Positions 15,958-24,689 of a DNA stretch of 64,000 bases are shown here, one piece after another. The translations under genes and the position numbers were made by a program. The stretch covers positions 1 through 64,000 of the forward strand of contig CAXTIG010000003.1 of NCBI GenBank assembly GCA_964244295.1, in the 5' to 3' direction. How positions within the stretch are numbered: the first letter of the stretch is position 1; every line of letters starts with the position of its first letter. The notes beneath the pieces are model-generated. The model had not been told where the DNA came from. It was given only the letters and a program-made list of their open reading frames with translations, and searched no databases. The stretch is from JAJAZB01 sp964244295. Lineage in GTDB: Bacteria > Bacteroidota > Bacteroidia > Cytophagales > Spirosomataceae.

Positions 15958-17343
15958 ATGAATTTCAAACAACTCCGCAACATCTACTTCCTCGGCATCG
16001 GGGGCATTGGCATGAGCGCGATTGCGCGCTGGTTCAACGTCAATGGCTACCGCGTGGCGGGCTACGACCGCAGCCCCACGCCCCTGACCGAGGCGCTGCA
16101 AGGCGAAGGCATCGCCATCCACTTCGAGGACGACGTGGCGCAGATTCCGGCGGAAATTCTGGCCCACCGCGACGCCACCCTCGTGGTGCGCACCCCCGCC
16201 GTTCCCGCCGACCACGCCGAATGGAATTTTCTCGAAAAGGAAGATTTTCAAATCTTGAAACGCGCGCAGGTGCTGGGTTTGCTGGCGCAGCATATGTTTT
16301 TGATTGCCGTGGCGGGCACCCACGGCAAAACCACGACCTCGTCGATGGTGGCCCACGTGCTGCGGCACGCCGGGCGCAACTGCACGGCGTTTCTGGGGGG
16401 AATTACCCAAAACTACGGCACCAATTTTCTGCTCAACGAAGAAACCACCGACCTCCGCAATGTGCTCTGCGTGGTGGAAGCCGACGAATTCGACCGCTCG
16501 TTTCTGACGCTTTTCCCCGACGTGGCCATCGTCACCTCCACCGATGCCGACCACCTCGACATCTACGGCGACGGCGCGCAGGTGCTCGATTCGTTCGGGA
16601 AATTTGTGGGTCAAATCAAGCCGGAGGGCCAGCTTTTTCAGCGAAAAGGGTTGAGCCTGGCCCCGAAAACCAGCGCCGCCGTGCAGGAATACGGATTGGA
16701 CGAAGGCGATTTTTCGGCCCAAAACGTCCGCATTGCCGAGGCCCGCTTCGTGTTCGACATCCGACACCCCGACGGGCTTTGCGAAGGCGTGGCCCTGCAA
16801 CTGCCCGGTTTTCACAACGTCGAAAACGCCACCGCTGCCTTTGCTGCCTGCCGGGCGGTGGGGCTTTCGCCGGAAGAAATTCGGGCGGGGCTGAACACGT
16901 ACCTGGGCGTGAAGCGCCGCTTCGAGTACCACGTCCGGCGGCCCGACCGGGTGTACATCGACGACTACGCCCACCACCCCACCGAAATCGAAGCGTTTCT
17001 GAAATCGGTGCGGGCCTTGTACCCAGGGCGAAAAATCACCGCCGTTTTTCAGCCCCACCTGTTCAGCCGCACCCGTGATTTTCTCGACGGCTTCGCTGAG
17101 GCCCTCGGCCTGGCCGACGAGTTGCTGCTGCTCGACATTTACCCGGCGCGGGAGCAACCCATTCCGGGTGTGACATCGAAACTATTGCTCGAAAAAATGC
17201 CGCTCGAAAACAAGCAGATTTATACCAAAGCGGGGGTGTTGGAATACCTCCTGGCGCACCCGGCGGAGGTACTCGTCACCATCGGGGCGGGCGACATTGA
17301 CCAATTAATTGAGCCGCTGCGGGAAATGCTTCGCTCCGAATGA
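15958..17343 (+). CDS. murC: UDP-N-acetylmuramate--L-alanine ligase
   Basis: A 461-residue cytoplasmic Mur ligase that adds the first amino acid (L-Ala) to UDP-MurNAc in peptidoglycan synthesis, using ATP. IGGIGMSAIARWF binds the UDP-sugar, GTHGKTTTSSM (about residues 118-128) is the P-loop, and DDYAHHPTEI and QPHLFSRT are the usual C-terminal motifs. It starts the cluster murC-ftsQ-ftsA-ftsZ, the standard Bacteroidota order, but murG and ftsW do not precede it here; a two-component system does. Confidence 0.97.
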   Translation: MNFKQLRNIYFLGIGGIGMSAIARWFNVNGYRVAGYDRSPTPLTEALQGEGIAIHFEDDVAQIPAEILAHRDATLVVRTPAVPADHAEWNFLEKEDFQILKRAQVLGLLAQHMFLIAVAGTHGKTTTSSMVAHVLRHAGRNCTAFLGGITQNYGTNFLLNEETTDLRNVLCVVEADEFDRSFLTLFPDVAIVTSTDADHLDIYGDGAQVLDSFGKFVGQIKPEGQLFQRKGLSLAPKTSAAVQEYGLDEGDFSAQNVRIAEARFVFDIRHPDGLCEGVALQLPGFHNVENATAAFAACRAVGLSPEEIRAGLNTYLGVKRRFEYHVRRPDRVYIDDYAHHPTEIEAFLKSVRALYPGRKITAVFQPHLFSRTRDFLDGFAEALGLADELLLLDIYPAREQPIPGVTSKLLLEKMPLENKQIYTKAGVLEYLLAHPAEVLVTIGAGDIDQLIEPLREMLRSE

Positions 17344-17419
17344 GCCGATTTTGCCCCGAATGCGTCGTATTTTCGCGCCGTTCAGGAAATTGTTTCAAAA
17401 ATTTTGAACACGTTGCAGG

Positions 17420-18229
17420 ATGTTTTCTACTTTTAAGTGGAAGAAAGCAGTTGGGGTGACGTTGGCCGTACTCGGCAGCGTGGCTTTACTCGCCACCATC
17501 GAGCGCCAACGGAGCATTCGGCGCTGCCAGCGAATCGTGGTTCGCATCGACGACGGGCAACCGACCCAGCGCCTGGTCACGACCGACGATGTGCGACGAC
17601 TGGTGACGAGCAGCGAGGCCGGGCCGGTGCTGAAACAGCGCCTCGACCGGCTCGACCTGAAGGCGCTCGAAGCGCGGGTTCGCTCGAATGGCTTGGTGAA
17701 GGAATGTCAGATTGCCGCCGATCTGAGCGGAACCCTGACGGTGCGCGTGTGGCAACACCAGCCCATGGCGCGGCTCATCGAACGCCGGGGTTTGGGCAAC
17801 GAGGCCGACGGCTACCTCAACGCGGCGGGCGAGGTGCTGCCGCTTTCGGAACACTACGCGGCGCGGGTTTTGCTGGTGAGTGGCCCTTATTTCGACCATC
17901 TGCCCAATTTGACCGCCCCGCGCCACCGGGCGCTGGTGGAATTGCTGAAGTACATTGCCACGGATGCCTTCTGGAACGCCCAGATTGCCCAGGTGATAGT
18001 CGAACGCGACGGCGACATGACCCTGCTTCCCCAGGTGGGCAACCACCTGATTGGGTTTGGGGACGCCACCGAACCGGAGGCCAAGTTTCGGAAATTGAAG
18101 ATTTTTTACAAACAAATTATACCCAGCAAGGGCTGGAACGCGTATTCCAGGGTAAGTGTCCGGTTTCGGAATCAACTCGTTTGCGAACCGGCGGTGTTAC
18201 CCGCCAAGAACAACCCACCTAATCTCTGA
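17420..18229 (+). CDS. ftsQ: Cell division protein FtsQ-like
   Basis: A 269-residue protein with a short cytoplasmic N-terminus, one membrane helix (about residues 8-24, VGVTLAVLGSVALLATI) and a periplasmic part. Sequence similarity to E. coli FtsQ is low in this phylum; the assignment rests on topology, length, LVKECQIAADLSGTLTVRVWQ-like POTRA/FtsQ strands and its place between murC and ftsA. A -7-like box TATTTTCG is at 17368-17375, 44 bases before the start, so it may have its own promoter. Confidence 0.88.
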   Translation: MFSTFKWKKAVGVTLAVLGSVALLATIERQRSIRRCQRIVVRIDDGQPTQRLVTTDDVRRLVTSSEAGPVLKQRLDRLDLKALEARVRSNGLVKECQIAADLSGTLTVRVWQHQPMARLIERRGLGNEADGYLNAAGEVLPLSEHYAARVLLVSGPYFDHLPNLTAPRHRALVELLKYIATDAFWNAQIAQVIVERDGDMTLLPQVGNHLIGFGDATEPEAKFRKLKIFYKQIIPSKGWNAYSRVSVRFRNQLVCEPAVLPAKNNPPNL

Positions 18230-18320
18230 ATGACCCGTGATTCCTCAAAAATCAAAGCATCCAAAATTAAAACGGAGTTAAGCGACCGGACCTAACTGGT
18301 CGCCACCTCCCTGCTGGCCT

Positions 18321-19691
18321 ATGGAAGAGCGAGTTGTTGTCGGACTGGACATCGGAAGCACCAAGGTGTGTGCCGTTGTCGGGCGCGTGAGCAAACAAGG
18401 AACGCTGGAAATTCTCGGCGTCGGCATGGCCGATTCCACCGGTGTCCCCAAAGGGGTGGTGCTGAATATCAACAAAACCGTCGATGCCGTCAACCAGGCC
18501 ATCGAACAGGCCGCTAATCAAGCCGATTACGACATCGGCTCGGTGTGGGTTAGTCTGGGGGGACAGAATGTGCAAGGTTTGCGGAAAAAAGGCAGCCTCA
18601 TGCGCGACACCTTCGGCACGGAAGTGATGGTGGAAGACGTGGAACGCCTCTCGAAAGACGTGCTCCGCGAACCGGTTACGCCCGGCACTACCGTGCTGCA
18701 CGTGTTGCCCCAGGAATATTCTGTCGATAACTGGAACGACATCCCCGACCCCGTCGGCATGACGGGTATGCGCCTCCAGGCCAGTTTTCAGGTGATTACC
18801 TCGCCTACGCTGGCCTACGAAAACGTGCAGAAATGCGTGGAACGCGCCCGTTCGGTGGGACAACCCGGCCACCTCGAACCCGAAGGACAGGTGTTTGCGC
18901 CGCTGGCCGCCGCCATGGCCACGCTGACTGAGGAAGAAAAAGAAGACGGCGTCGCCCTGGTCGACATCGGCGGGGGCACGACCGAAGTCGTTATTTTTCA
19001 CAAAAAAATCATCCGGCACCTGGCCGTCATTCCCTTGGCGGGCAACAGCCTCACCACCGATTTGGAGCGGGGATGCAACGTTTCCTCGTCGCAGGCGGAG
19101 GTACTCAAGCGCCGCTTCGGCGTGGCATTGCACACGCCCGTTGGGATTCACGAAGTGGTGTCGGTGCCGGGACGGGGCCTGGGCAAACCGCCCAAGGACG
19201 TTTCCCTGAAAAACGTCGCCATCATCCTCGAAGAGCGGCTCAAGGAAATCGCCGCGCTGGTGAATGCCGAACTCATTCGCTCCGGGTACGATAACAAGCT
19301 CAGCGGGGGCATCGTGCTGACCGGTGGCACGGCCAAGCTGGAATACATCGACACGCTGTTTGCCACGGTCACGGGCAAAGAAGCCCGCGTAGGCAAACCC
19401 AATCAGCATTTCGTAAAAGGAAAACTCGACGTGGCCGAAGACCCCGCCTGTGCCACCGCTGTCGGGTTGGTGTGGTGTGGGTATCAGTCGCTCGACTACC
19501 GGCAGAATGAGTACCGCCGCCAGGAGTTGGTGGCCGCCGAACCCGTCGTCGCGCCGCCGCGTCCAACCGGCACCCGCCCAGCGGAGGCTCCGATTCCCCC
19601 GAAACCTAAGCGACCCAACCTGTTCCGGCAGTTTATTTCGGGCGTTCTCAACGACGAAATCGGCGACAAAGATTCATACAGCGAACGGTAG
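18321..19691 (+). CDS. ftsA: Cell division protein FtsA
   Basis: A 456-residue actin-like ATPase that tethers FtsZ to the membrane. VGLDIGSTKVCAVVG is the phosphate-1 motif, VDIGGGTTEVVIF is phosphate-2, and GGIVLTGGTAKL the adenosine motif. The C-terminus (FRQFISGVLNDEIGD) is the amphipathic membrane-targeting helix region. In the 91-bp gap after ftsQ, GCGACC at 18282-18287 pairs with GGTCGC at 18298-18303, a small hairpin just before the start. Confidence 0.96.
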   Translation: MEERVVVGLDIGSTKVCAVVGRVSKQGTLEILGVGMADSTGVPKGVVLNINKTVDAVNQAIEQAANQADYDIGSVWVSLGGQNVQGLRKKGSLMRDTFGTEVMVEDVERLSKDVLREPVTPGTTVLHVLPQEYSVDNWNDIPDPVGMTGMRLQASFQVITSPTLAYENVQKCVERARSVGQPGHLEPEGQVFAPLAAAMATLTEEEKEDGVALVDIGGGTTEVVIFHKKIIRHLAVIPLAGNSLTTDLERGCNVSSSQAEVLKRRFGVALHTPVGIHEVVSVPGRGLGKPPKDVSLKNVAIILEERLKEIAALVNAELIRSGYDNKLSGGIVLTGGTAKLEYIDTLFATVTGKEARVGKPNQHFVKGKLDVAEDPACATAVGLVWCGYQSLDYRQNEYRRQELVAAEPVVAPPRPTGTRPAEAPIPPKPKRPNLFRQFISGVLNDEIGDKDSYSER

Positions 19692-19714
19692 GTGCCCGAA
19701 AACCCGCCTTTGGT

Positions 19715-19840
19715 CCGTTAGCTAAAGCAAACGGCAAATGGTGGAAACCCCCGCAACGGCGGACCGTATTGGGGCTAAAAGAAAACTGCTTTTGAGTCCC
19801 AGCGGGACTTTTACCACTCGCCGTTTGCTTTAGCTGACGG
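19715..19840. repeat. Inverted repeat between ftsA and ftsZ
   Basis: 28-nt arms at 19715-19742 and 19813-19840 (GCTAAAGCAAACGGC / GCCGTTTGCTTTAGC core) are near-perfect. The loop contains CGGTCCGCCGTTGCGG on the minus strand (19766-19751), shared with elements at 8422 and 14730, and a GTCCCAGCGGGAC hairpin. Confidence 0.88.
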
Positions 19841-19887
19841 AACAGGGTCGGAGTTTTGAACTCTTCTTTTGTAAAACAGCCCTCTTC

Positions 19888-21258
19888 ATGTTCGACCAGG
19901 ACTATACTTTTGAAAACCCCCAGCGCTACAGGTCCATCATCAAGGTGATTGGCGTGGGTGGGGGCGGTAGCAACGCCGTTCGGCACATGTACGAACTGGG
20001 CATCAAAGACGTGGACTTCGTGATCTGCAACACCGACGTGCAGGCCCTCAACGATAGTCCCGTTCCGAATAAACTCCAACTCGGCACCGGCCTGACCAAG
20101 GGCCTCGGGGCTGGCACCAAAGCCGAGGCCGGGCGCGAAGCCGCCCTCGAAAGCCGCGAAGAGATTCACCGCCTGCTCAACGACCACACTGAGATGCTCT
20201 TCATCACGGCGGGGATGGGCGGCGGCACCGGTACGGGCGCGGCCCCGGTTATCGCCGAAGTAGCCCGCGAATTAGGCCTGCTCACGGTCGCCATCGTGAC
20301 GGCGCCCTTCGAGTACGAAGGCCGCGCCAAAAAAGAACAGGCCCGCCGGGGCATCGAAGCCTTGCAGGACTACTGCGACACGGTGCTGATTGTGCTCAAC
20401 GAAAAACTGCTCGACATTTACCTCGACATGGACGTGGACACGGCCTTCGCCCACGCCGACGACGTGGTGGCGAATGCCGCCAAGAGCATCGCCGAAATCA
20501 TCACCACGTCGGGGAAAGTCAATTCCGATTTCAACGACGTAAAAACCATCCTCCGCAACGCTGGACAAGCCGTGATGGGCTCGGCCACCTCCTCGGGCGA
20601 CGAGCGGGCAATGACCTGCGTGACCGAGGCCCTCAACTCGCCCCTGCTCGACAACCGCGACATCCGGGGGGCCAAGCGGGTGCTGGCTACGGTAGCTTAC
20701 AGCCAGACCAAAAAGATGAAGATGCGGGAGCAGATGATCATCACGGGCTACATCGAAGAAAAAATCGGGAAAGAATTGGGTGCCGAAGCCGATACCTTCA
20801 AACTGGGTTACATCCTCGACGAATCATTGGGCGACAGTATGCGCTTCACGGTGATCGCGGCGGGCTTTAATCTTTCCGAAAACGGCGAACCCATTAAAAA
20901 AGGAAAACCGTTTGGTAAGCCGTTGGAACAGGAAACGGGGATGGAGGTCGCTCCGAAAACCAAAGTCCAACCCGACCCGGTGCTGGTCGCGACCATTCCC
21001 GCCGTGGCCGAACCCATTGTCGTTGTGTTGGAACCAGCGCCCGTGGTAGTAGAAGCGCCGCCCACGCCCAAACCCCGGCCTGAGTACTGGCGCGAAGACG
21101 ATGGCCCGCGCATCCGGCGGATGGTGGAAGAATTCACCCGAAAAACACCCTCCGAGCAAGACCTCGAAGCCCCGGCCTACGCCCGCTACGGCATCCCGCT
21201 GGTCGAGATGGCACTGGTGCTGGAAGGAGAAGTGGAGCGGTATAATTTGTACGATTAG
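19888..21258 (+). CDS. ftsZ: Cell division protein FtsZ
   Basis: A 456-residue tubulin-like GTPase that forms the division ring. The nucleotide loop GVGGGGSNAV is near residue 24, the tubulin signature GGGTGTGAAPV near residue 111, and NSDFNDVKTIL carries the T7-loop region. The disordered C-terminal linker is proline-rich (residues about 350-420), and the end reads RYGIPLVEMALVLEGEVERYNLYD, longer than the usual FtsZ tail. It is separated from ftsA by a long inverted repeat and converges on the flavin reductase gene. Confidence 0.97.
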   Translation: MFDQDYTFENPQRYRSIIKVIGVGGGGSNAVRHMYELGIKDVDFVICNTDVQALNDSPVPNKLQLGTGLTKGLGAGTKAEAGREAALESREEIHRLLNDHTEMLFITAGMGGGTGTGAAPVIAEVARELGLLTVAIVTAPFEYEGRAKKEQARRGIEALQDYCDTVLIVLNEKLLDIYLDMDVDTAFAHADDVVANAAKSIAEIITTSGKVNSDFNDVKTILRNAGQAVMGSATSSGDERAMTCVTEALNSPLLDNRDIRGAKRVLATVAYSQTKKMKMREQMIITGYIEEKIGKELGAEADTFKLGYILDESLGDSMRFTVIAAGFNLSENGEPIKKGKPFGKPLEQETGMEVAPKTKVQPDPVLVATIPAVAEPIVVVLEPAPVVVEAPPTPKPRPEYWREDDGPRIRRMVEEFTRKTPSEQDLEAPAYARYGIPLVEMALVLEGEVERYNLYD

Positions 21259-21265
21259 GGGAGTG

Positions 21266-21350
21266 GGTAAATGAGTAACTAAAAGAATGGGTAATTGGGG
21301 TTAGCACGATGCTTTTCCCAATTACCCATTCTTTTAGTTACCCATTTACC
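21266..21350. repeat. Inverted repeat with GGGTAAATGGGTAATT words
   Basis: 34-nt arms at 21266-21299 and 21317-21350 match with one mismatch, between the convergent ftsZ and flavin-reductase genes. Similar words appear in the element at 47175. Confidence 0.9.
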
Positions 21351-21355
21351 TTTTT

Positions 21356-21880
21356 CTACGCCTTCGCCAGCAACGTCACCTGCTCGTGGAGGAGTTGGTT
21401 GATGAACACGTCGGTGACTTTGCCTTCCTGAAAATTCTTCTTCATCAACGGAATTTTCACCCGCTGCGCCAGCACGTTCAAACCCAGGTAACTGAAAATG
21501 TCGTTGAGGTGGCTCAACGCCAGCGCCCCGCCCTGAATGCCATCGGAGAGGCCCACCAGCGCGGCTTGCTTGTTGGTCAGTTTGCTGGGGTACGACAGCC
21601 CGTCGAGAAAGGCTTTCAACACGCCGGGAAACGAGCCGTTGTATTCAGGAACGATGAATACGAACTTGTCGGCTAGTTCGAGAACCGCCCGGAGTTCGTT
21701 GAAAACCAAGTTTTTCCCCGCATTTTCGTAGAGCGCCGAAACGACAAAATCGTTGGGCAAGTCCGCTAAATCCAGCACTTGGCTCTCGGCCCCTGCCTCC
21801 GCCAGCAGGTGCTGGTAGTACAGTGCTACCTGCCGGGTTTTGGAGGTTTTCCGGTTGGTACCGGCTACGATGGTAATCAT
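21356..21880 (-). CDS. NADPH-dependent FMN reductase family protein
   Basis: A 174-residue flavodoxin-fold protein. The N-terminus ITIVAGTNRKTSKTRQVALYY is the FMN-phosphate loop, and VPEYNGSFPGVLKAFLDGL contains the PEYN motif that contacts the isoalloxazine ring. Such enzymes reduce FMN, quinones or azo compounds with NAD(P)H. The physiological substrate is unknown. It is divergent from and very close to the AlkD-like gene. Confidence 0.9.
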   Translation of the reverse strand: MITIVAGTNRKTSKTRQVALYYQHLLAEAGAESQVLDLADLPNDFVVSALYENAGKNLVFNELRAVLELADKFVFIVPEYNGSFPGVLKAFLDGLSYPSKLTNKQAALVGLSDGIQGGALALSHLNDIFSYLGLNVLAQRVKIPLMKKNFQEGKVTDVFINQLLHEQVTLLAKA

Positions 21881-21947
21881 AAAAGTCGTCTTCGTCAGTC
21901 GCTGGTCGTTAGACCCAATTTCCGACTTTTGTAGAAAAATTAATCCT

Positions 21948-22658
21948 GTGCTCTCCGTCGTAATCTCCAGCCTTCAGGCCCTGGCCCAACCAGAGCGGGC
22001 GGTCCTCGTCGCCCGGTATTTTCGCACCGGCCCCGGTCAGTACGGCGAGGGCGACGTGTTTCTGGGTATTCCCGTTCCGCAAAGCCGGGCGGTGGCCAAA
22101 AAGTTTCCCAGCCTCTCTCCTGACGACCTCCACGCGCTGCTCGAAAGCCCGGTTCACGAGTACCGGTTCGTGGCGTTGCTCATTCTAGTGGCCCGTTTTC
22201 AAAAAAGCGGCACCCAGGAACGCCGCGAGTGGTGCGAATTTTACCTGGCGCACTTACCCCGCATCAACAACTGGGACTTGGTCGATGTTTCGGCCCGTGA
22301 CATTCTGGGGGAATTTCTGCTGCCCCTCGACCGCTCCCTGCTCCATGCCCTGGCCGCCACCGACCACCTCTGGACCCAGCGCGTGGCCCTCATTGCCACG
22401 CACGCCTTCATCCGGCGCGGGCAGGTGGCCGACGCCCTCCGGCTGGCCGAGGGCTTTTTGACCCACCGCCACGACCTCATTCACAAAGCCACCGGCTGGA
22501 CGCTCCGCGAAGTGGGCCGGCGCAATCCCGAAGCCCTGCGGGAATTTCTGGACGAACACGCCCCCCGAATGCCCCGCACCGCCCTGCGCTACGCGATTGA
22601 AAAGTTCTCTCCCGCCGAACGCCGACATTATTTAGGTTTGAAAGACGGAGTTTTTTAG
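21948..22658 (+). CDS. DNA alkylation repair protein (AlkD-like)
   Basis: A 236-residue HEAT-like-repeat glycosylase family protein (PF08713). RYFRTGPGQYGEGDVFLGIPVPQSR is the diagnostic N-terminal block, followed by helical repeats with INNWDLVDVSARDILGEFL and LIHKATGWTLREVGRRNPE. AlkD enzymes excise bulky cationic alkylpurines without base flipping. I use GTG at 21948 because it aligns with the family start; a longer frame would overlap the divergent reductase gene. An inverted repeat follows. Confidence 0.9.
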   Translation: MLSVVISSLQALAQPERAVLVARYFRTGPGQYGEGDVFLGIPVPQSRAVAKKFPSLSPDDLHALLESPVHEYRFVALLILVARFQKSGTQERREWCEFYLAHLPRINNWDLVDVSARDILGEFLLPLDRSLLHALAATDHLWTQRVALIATHAFIRRGQVADALRLAEGFLTHRHDLIHKATGWTLREVGRRNPEALREFLDEHAPRMPRTALRYAIEKFSPAERRHYLGLKDGVF

Positions 22659-22673
22659 AATTTTGTCCTGGAG

Positions 22674-22778
22674 TCTGTCATCCCGACGCAGGAGGGATCT
22701 CGTTGGGATACCGAACTGTTGGTTACGGGTGAAGTGTCTGGCAGCCTAACGAGATCCCTCCTGCGTCGGGATGACAGA
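22674..22778. repeat. Perfect 31-bp inverted repeat, GTCATyCCGACG family
   Basis: Arms 22674-22704 and 22748-22778 are exact reverse complements with a 43-nt loop. TACCGAACTGTTGGTTACGG at 22709-22728 matches 17 of 20 bases in the loop of the element at 50485 (opposite strand there). Confidence 0.93.
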
Positions 22779-22825
22779 TTTTTTATTTTTCAAATCAAAA
22801 ATCCCCAACCCCATCTCACTTCATC

Positions 22826-23452
22826 ATGCCCGACTTCCTGCCGTTTTTCCCCCTTAATTTAGTCGCCTACCCCGGCAAGGCGCTCAACCTGCACATTTTT
22901 GAGCCGCGCTACCGCCAACTCATCGACGAATGCCTTGCGTCGGGCGGCACGTTTGGGATTCCGGTTTTCATCAACAACAAAATCCCCGGCTACGGCACCG
23001 AAATGACCGTCACGGCCCTGGCCCGCCGTCACCCCGACGGACGGATGGACATCAACACGAAAGGGTTGCGGGTGTTTCGGATTGTGAGTTTTGAAAATCC
23101 GGTGAAGGGAAAACTCTACGCCGGGGGCGAAGTGGCCTGGCAGCCCAACGAGCCGTACCACGACGCCATGCCCGGCTTGCTCGACCGCCTCCGTCGCCTG
23201 AGTAGTTTGCTACAAGTTCCTTCGGAGTACGACACCGACACCGAAAACTTTTCGTTCAGCGTGGCCCACAAAGTCGGGCTGTCGGTGGAGGAAGAATACG
23301 AACTGCTCACACTACCCCGCGAAACCGAGCGCCAGGCCTACCTGATTCGCCACCTCGAACGGGTGCTGCCCGTGGTCGCCGAAATGGAACGCACCAAAGA
23401 GCGCATCCGCCAAAACGGGCATTTCAAGGATCTGGACGCGATTGATTTCTGA
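22826..23452 (+). CDS. LON peptidase substrate-binding domain protein
   Basis: A 208-residue protein consisting of a Lon N-terminal (LON/DUF) domain without ATPase or protease. LPFFPLNLVAYPGKALNLHIFEPRY is the characteristic start, and the C-terminal helical part ends PVVAEMERTKERIRQNGHFKDL. Such stand-alone domains are common in Bacteroidota; the function is not established. It is convergent with the PaaE-like reductase across an inverted repeat. Confidence 0.9.
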   Translation: MPDFLPFFPLNLVAYPGKALNLHIFEPRYRQLIDECLASGGTFGIPVFINNKIPGYGTEMTVTALARRHPDGRMDINTKGLRVFRIVSFENPVKGKLYAGGEVAWQPNEPYHDAMPGLLDRLRRLSSLLQVPSEYDTDTENFSFSVAHKVGLSVEEEYELLTLPRETERQAYLIRHLERVLPVVAEMERTKERIRQNGHFKDLDAIDF

Positions 23453-23454
23453 AG

Positions 23455-23523
23455 TGGTGAGTTGTGAAAGGTGAATTGTGAAGGCTGTTTTTTTATTCAC
23501 AACTCACCTTTCACAACTCACCA
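23455..23523. repeat. Inverted repeat with GGTGAGTTGTGAA words
   Basis: 28-nt arms 23455-23482 and 23496-23523 match with one mismatch. Related words occur in the elements at 25549 and 57572. It fills the whole gap between two convergent stop codons. Confidence 0.9.
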
Positions 23524-23524
23524 T

Positions 23525-24583
23525 TTATTCAATTTCCACCACCACGTCCTTCGTCAACGGGTGGGCCACGCAGGTGAGGATAAACCCGGCTTTGAGTTCG
23601 GAATCGGTCAGGCCGTCTTCTTCGTCCAACTGCACCTTGCCCGCCGTGCATTTGCCCATGCAGGCCGTACACATCCCGGCCTGGCAGGAGTAGGGCAGGT
23701 CGATGTCTAGTTCGAGGGCCGCTTCGAGGATGGTCTGGTGCGGGGCCACGTCGACTTTGTACTCGGCTCCTTCATAAATCACCGTGACCGTCTGGGCTTT
23801 CAGTGAACCGCCTTCTTCCTCTTCCACCACCTCGCCGTGGGTTTCCTGCGTGGGGGCGAAACTTTCCTTGTGAATCTGCTCCTTCGGCACCCCCAGCACC
23901 GCGAGTGCTCCCTCCACTTCGTGCATCAGCCCATCGGGACCGCAGACGAAAAACTCGGCCTGGGTGGGTTTTACGCCCAATTCTTCGAGCAGTTCGATGG
24001 CCTTGCCCTGGTTGATGCGCCCGGCGCTGCGGTTCCAGCTTTTGGGCTGACTCAGCACGTGGCGCACCTCCAGGCGGTCGGCGTATTTGGTTTGTAAATC
24101 GGCGAGTTGGGTTTTGAAAATGATGGAATCCTCGTTGCGGCTGCCGTAAATCAGAAAAACCGTCGTGCGGGTTTCCACCGGCAACACCGATTTCAGCATC
24201 GACATCAGCGGCGTGATGCCGCTGCCCGCGCCGAACAACACCAACTGGCGGCTACGGGTCGGGTTGGGTTCGCAAACGAAATGGCCCATCGGTTCCATCA
24301 CCTCCATCGCCTCGCCCGCCCGCAGGCGGTCGAGGAGGTAGTTGGAAACTGCCCCGCCCGGCAGGCGCTTCACGGTCACGGCCAGGGAGGCGTCTTTGTT
24401 GGGCGAACTCGACATCGAATAGGCCCGGCGGATTTTTTTACCGTCCACGACGGGCATCAGCGTCAGAAACTGGCCGGGTTTGTACGAAATAGCCTGGTGG
24501 GGCGGGTGCCAGAAGTGAATCGTAATCGTATCCTCCGTCTCCCGGACGATTTCCTTGACGGTCAGGTGAAAATACTTGCTCAT
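23525..24583 (-). CDS. PaaE-like ferredoxin reductase with C-terminal 2Fe-2S domain
   Basis: A 352-residue flavoprotein: FAD domain (RAYSMSSSPN, the RxYS motif), NAD(P)H domain (LFGAGSGITPLMSML), and a plant-type ferredoxin domain with cysteines in SCQAGMCTACMGKC and a distal Cys in ILTCVAHP. This order is that of PaaE-type electron-transfer reductases of multicomponent oxygenases. No oxygenase gene is adjacent, so the partner is elsewhere or it serves other acceptors. I chose the ATG at 24583 (MSKYFHLTVKEI). Confidence 0.93.
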   Translation of the reverse strand: MSKYFHLTVKEIVRETEDTITIHFWHPPHQAISYKPGQFLTLMPVVDGKKIRRAYSMSSSPNKDASLAVTVKRLPGGAVSNYLLDRLRAGEAMEVMEPMGHFVCEPNPTRSRQLVLFGAGSGITPLMSMLKSVLPVETRTTVFLIYGSRNEDSIIFKTQLADLQTKYADRLEVRHVLSQPKSWNRSAGRINQGKAIELLEELGVKPTQAEFFVCGPDGLMHEVEGALAVLGVPKEQIHKESFAPTQETHGEVVEEEEGGSLKAQTVTVIYEGAEYKVDVAPHQTILEAALELDIDLPYSCQAGMCTACMGKCTAGKVQLDEEDGLTDSELKAGFILTCVAHPLTKDVVVEIE

Positions 24584-24689
24584 GAAATGGGGGAAAGAAC
24601 CAACGGGTCGGCGATTTGAACGAAAGCCAACTGATAAACCGGCTTTGCCTCGGCAGGGTTGCAAAAACAAACCGCAAAAGTAGGCAATT

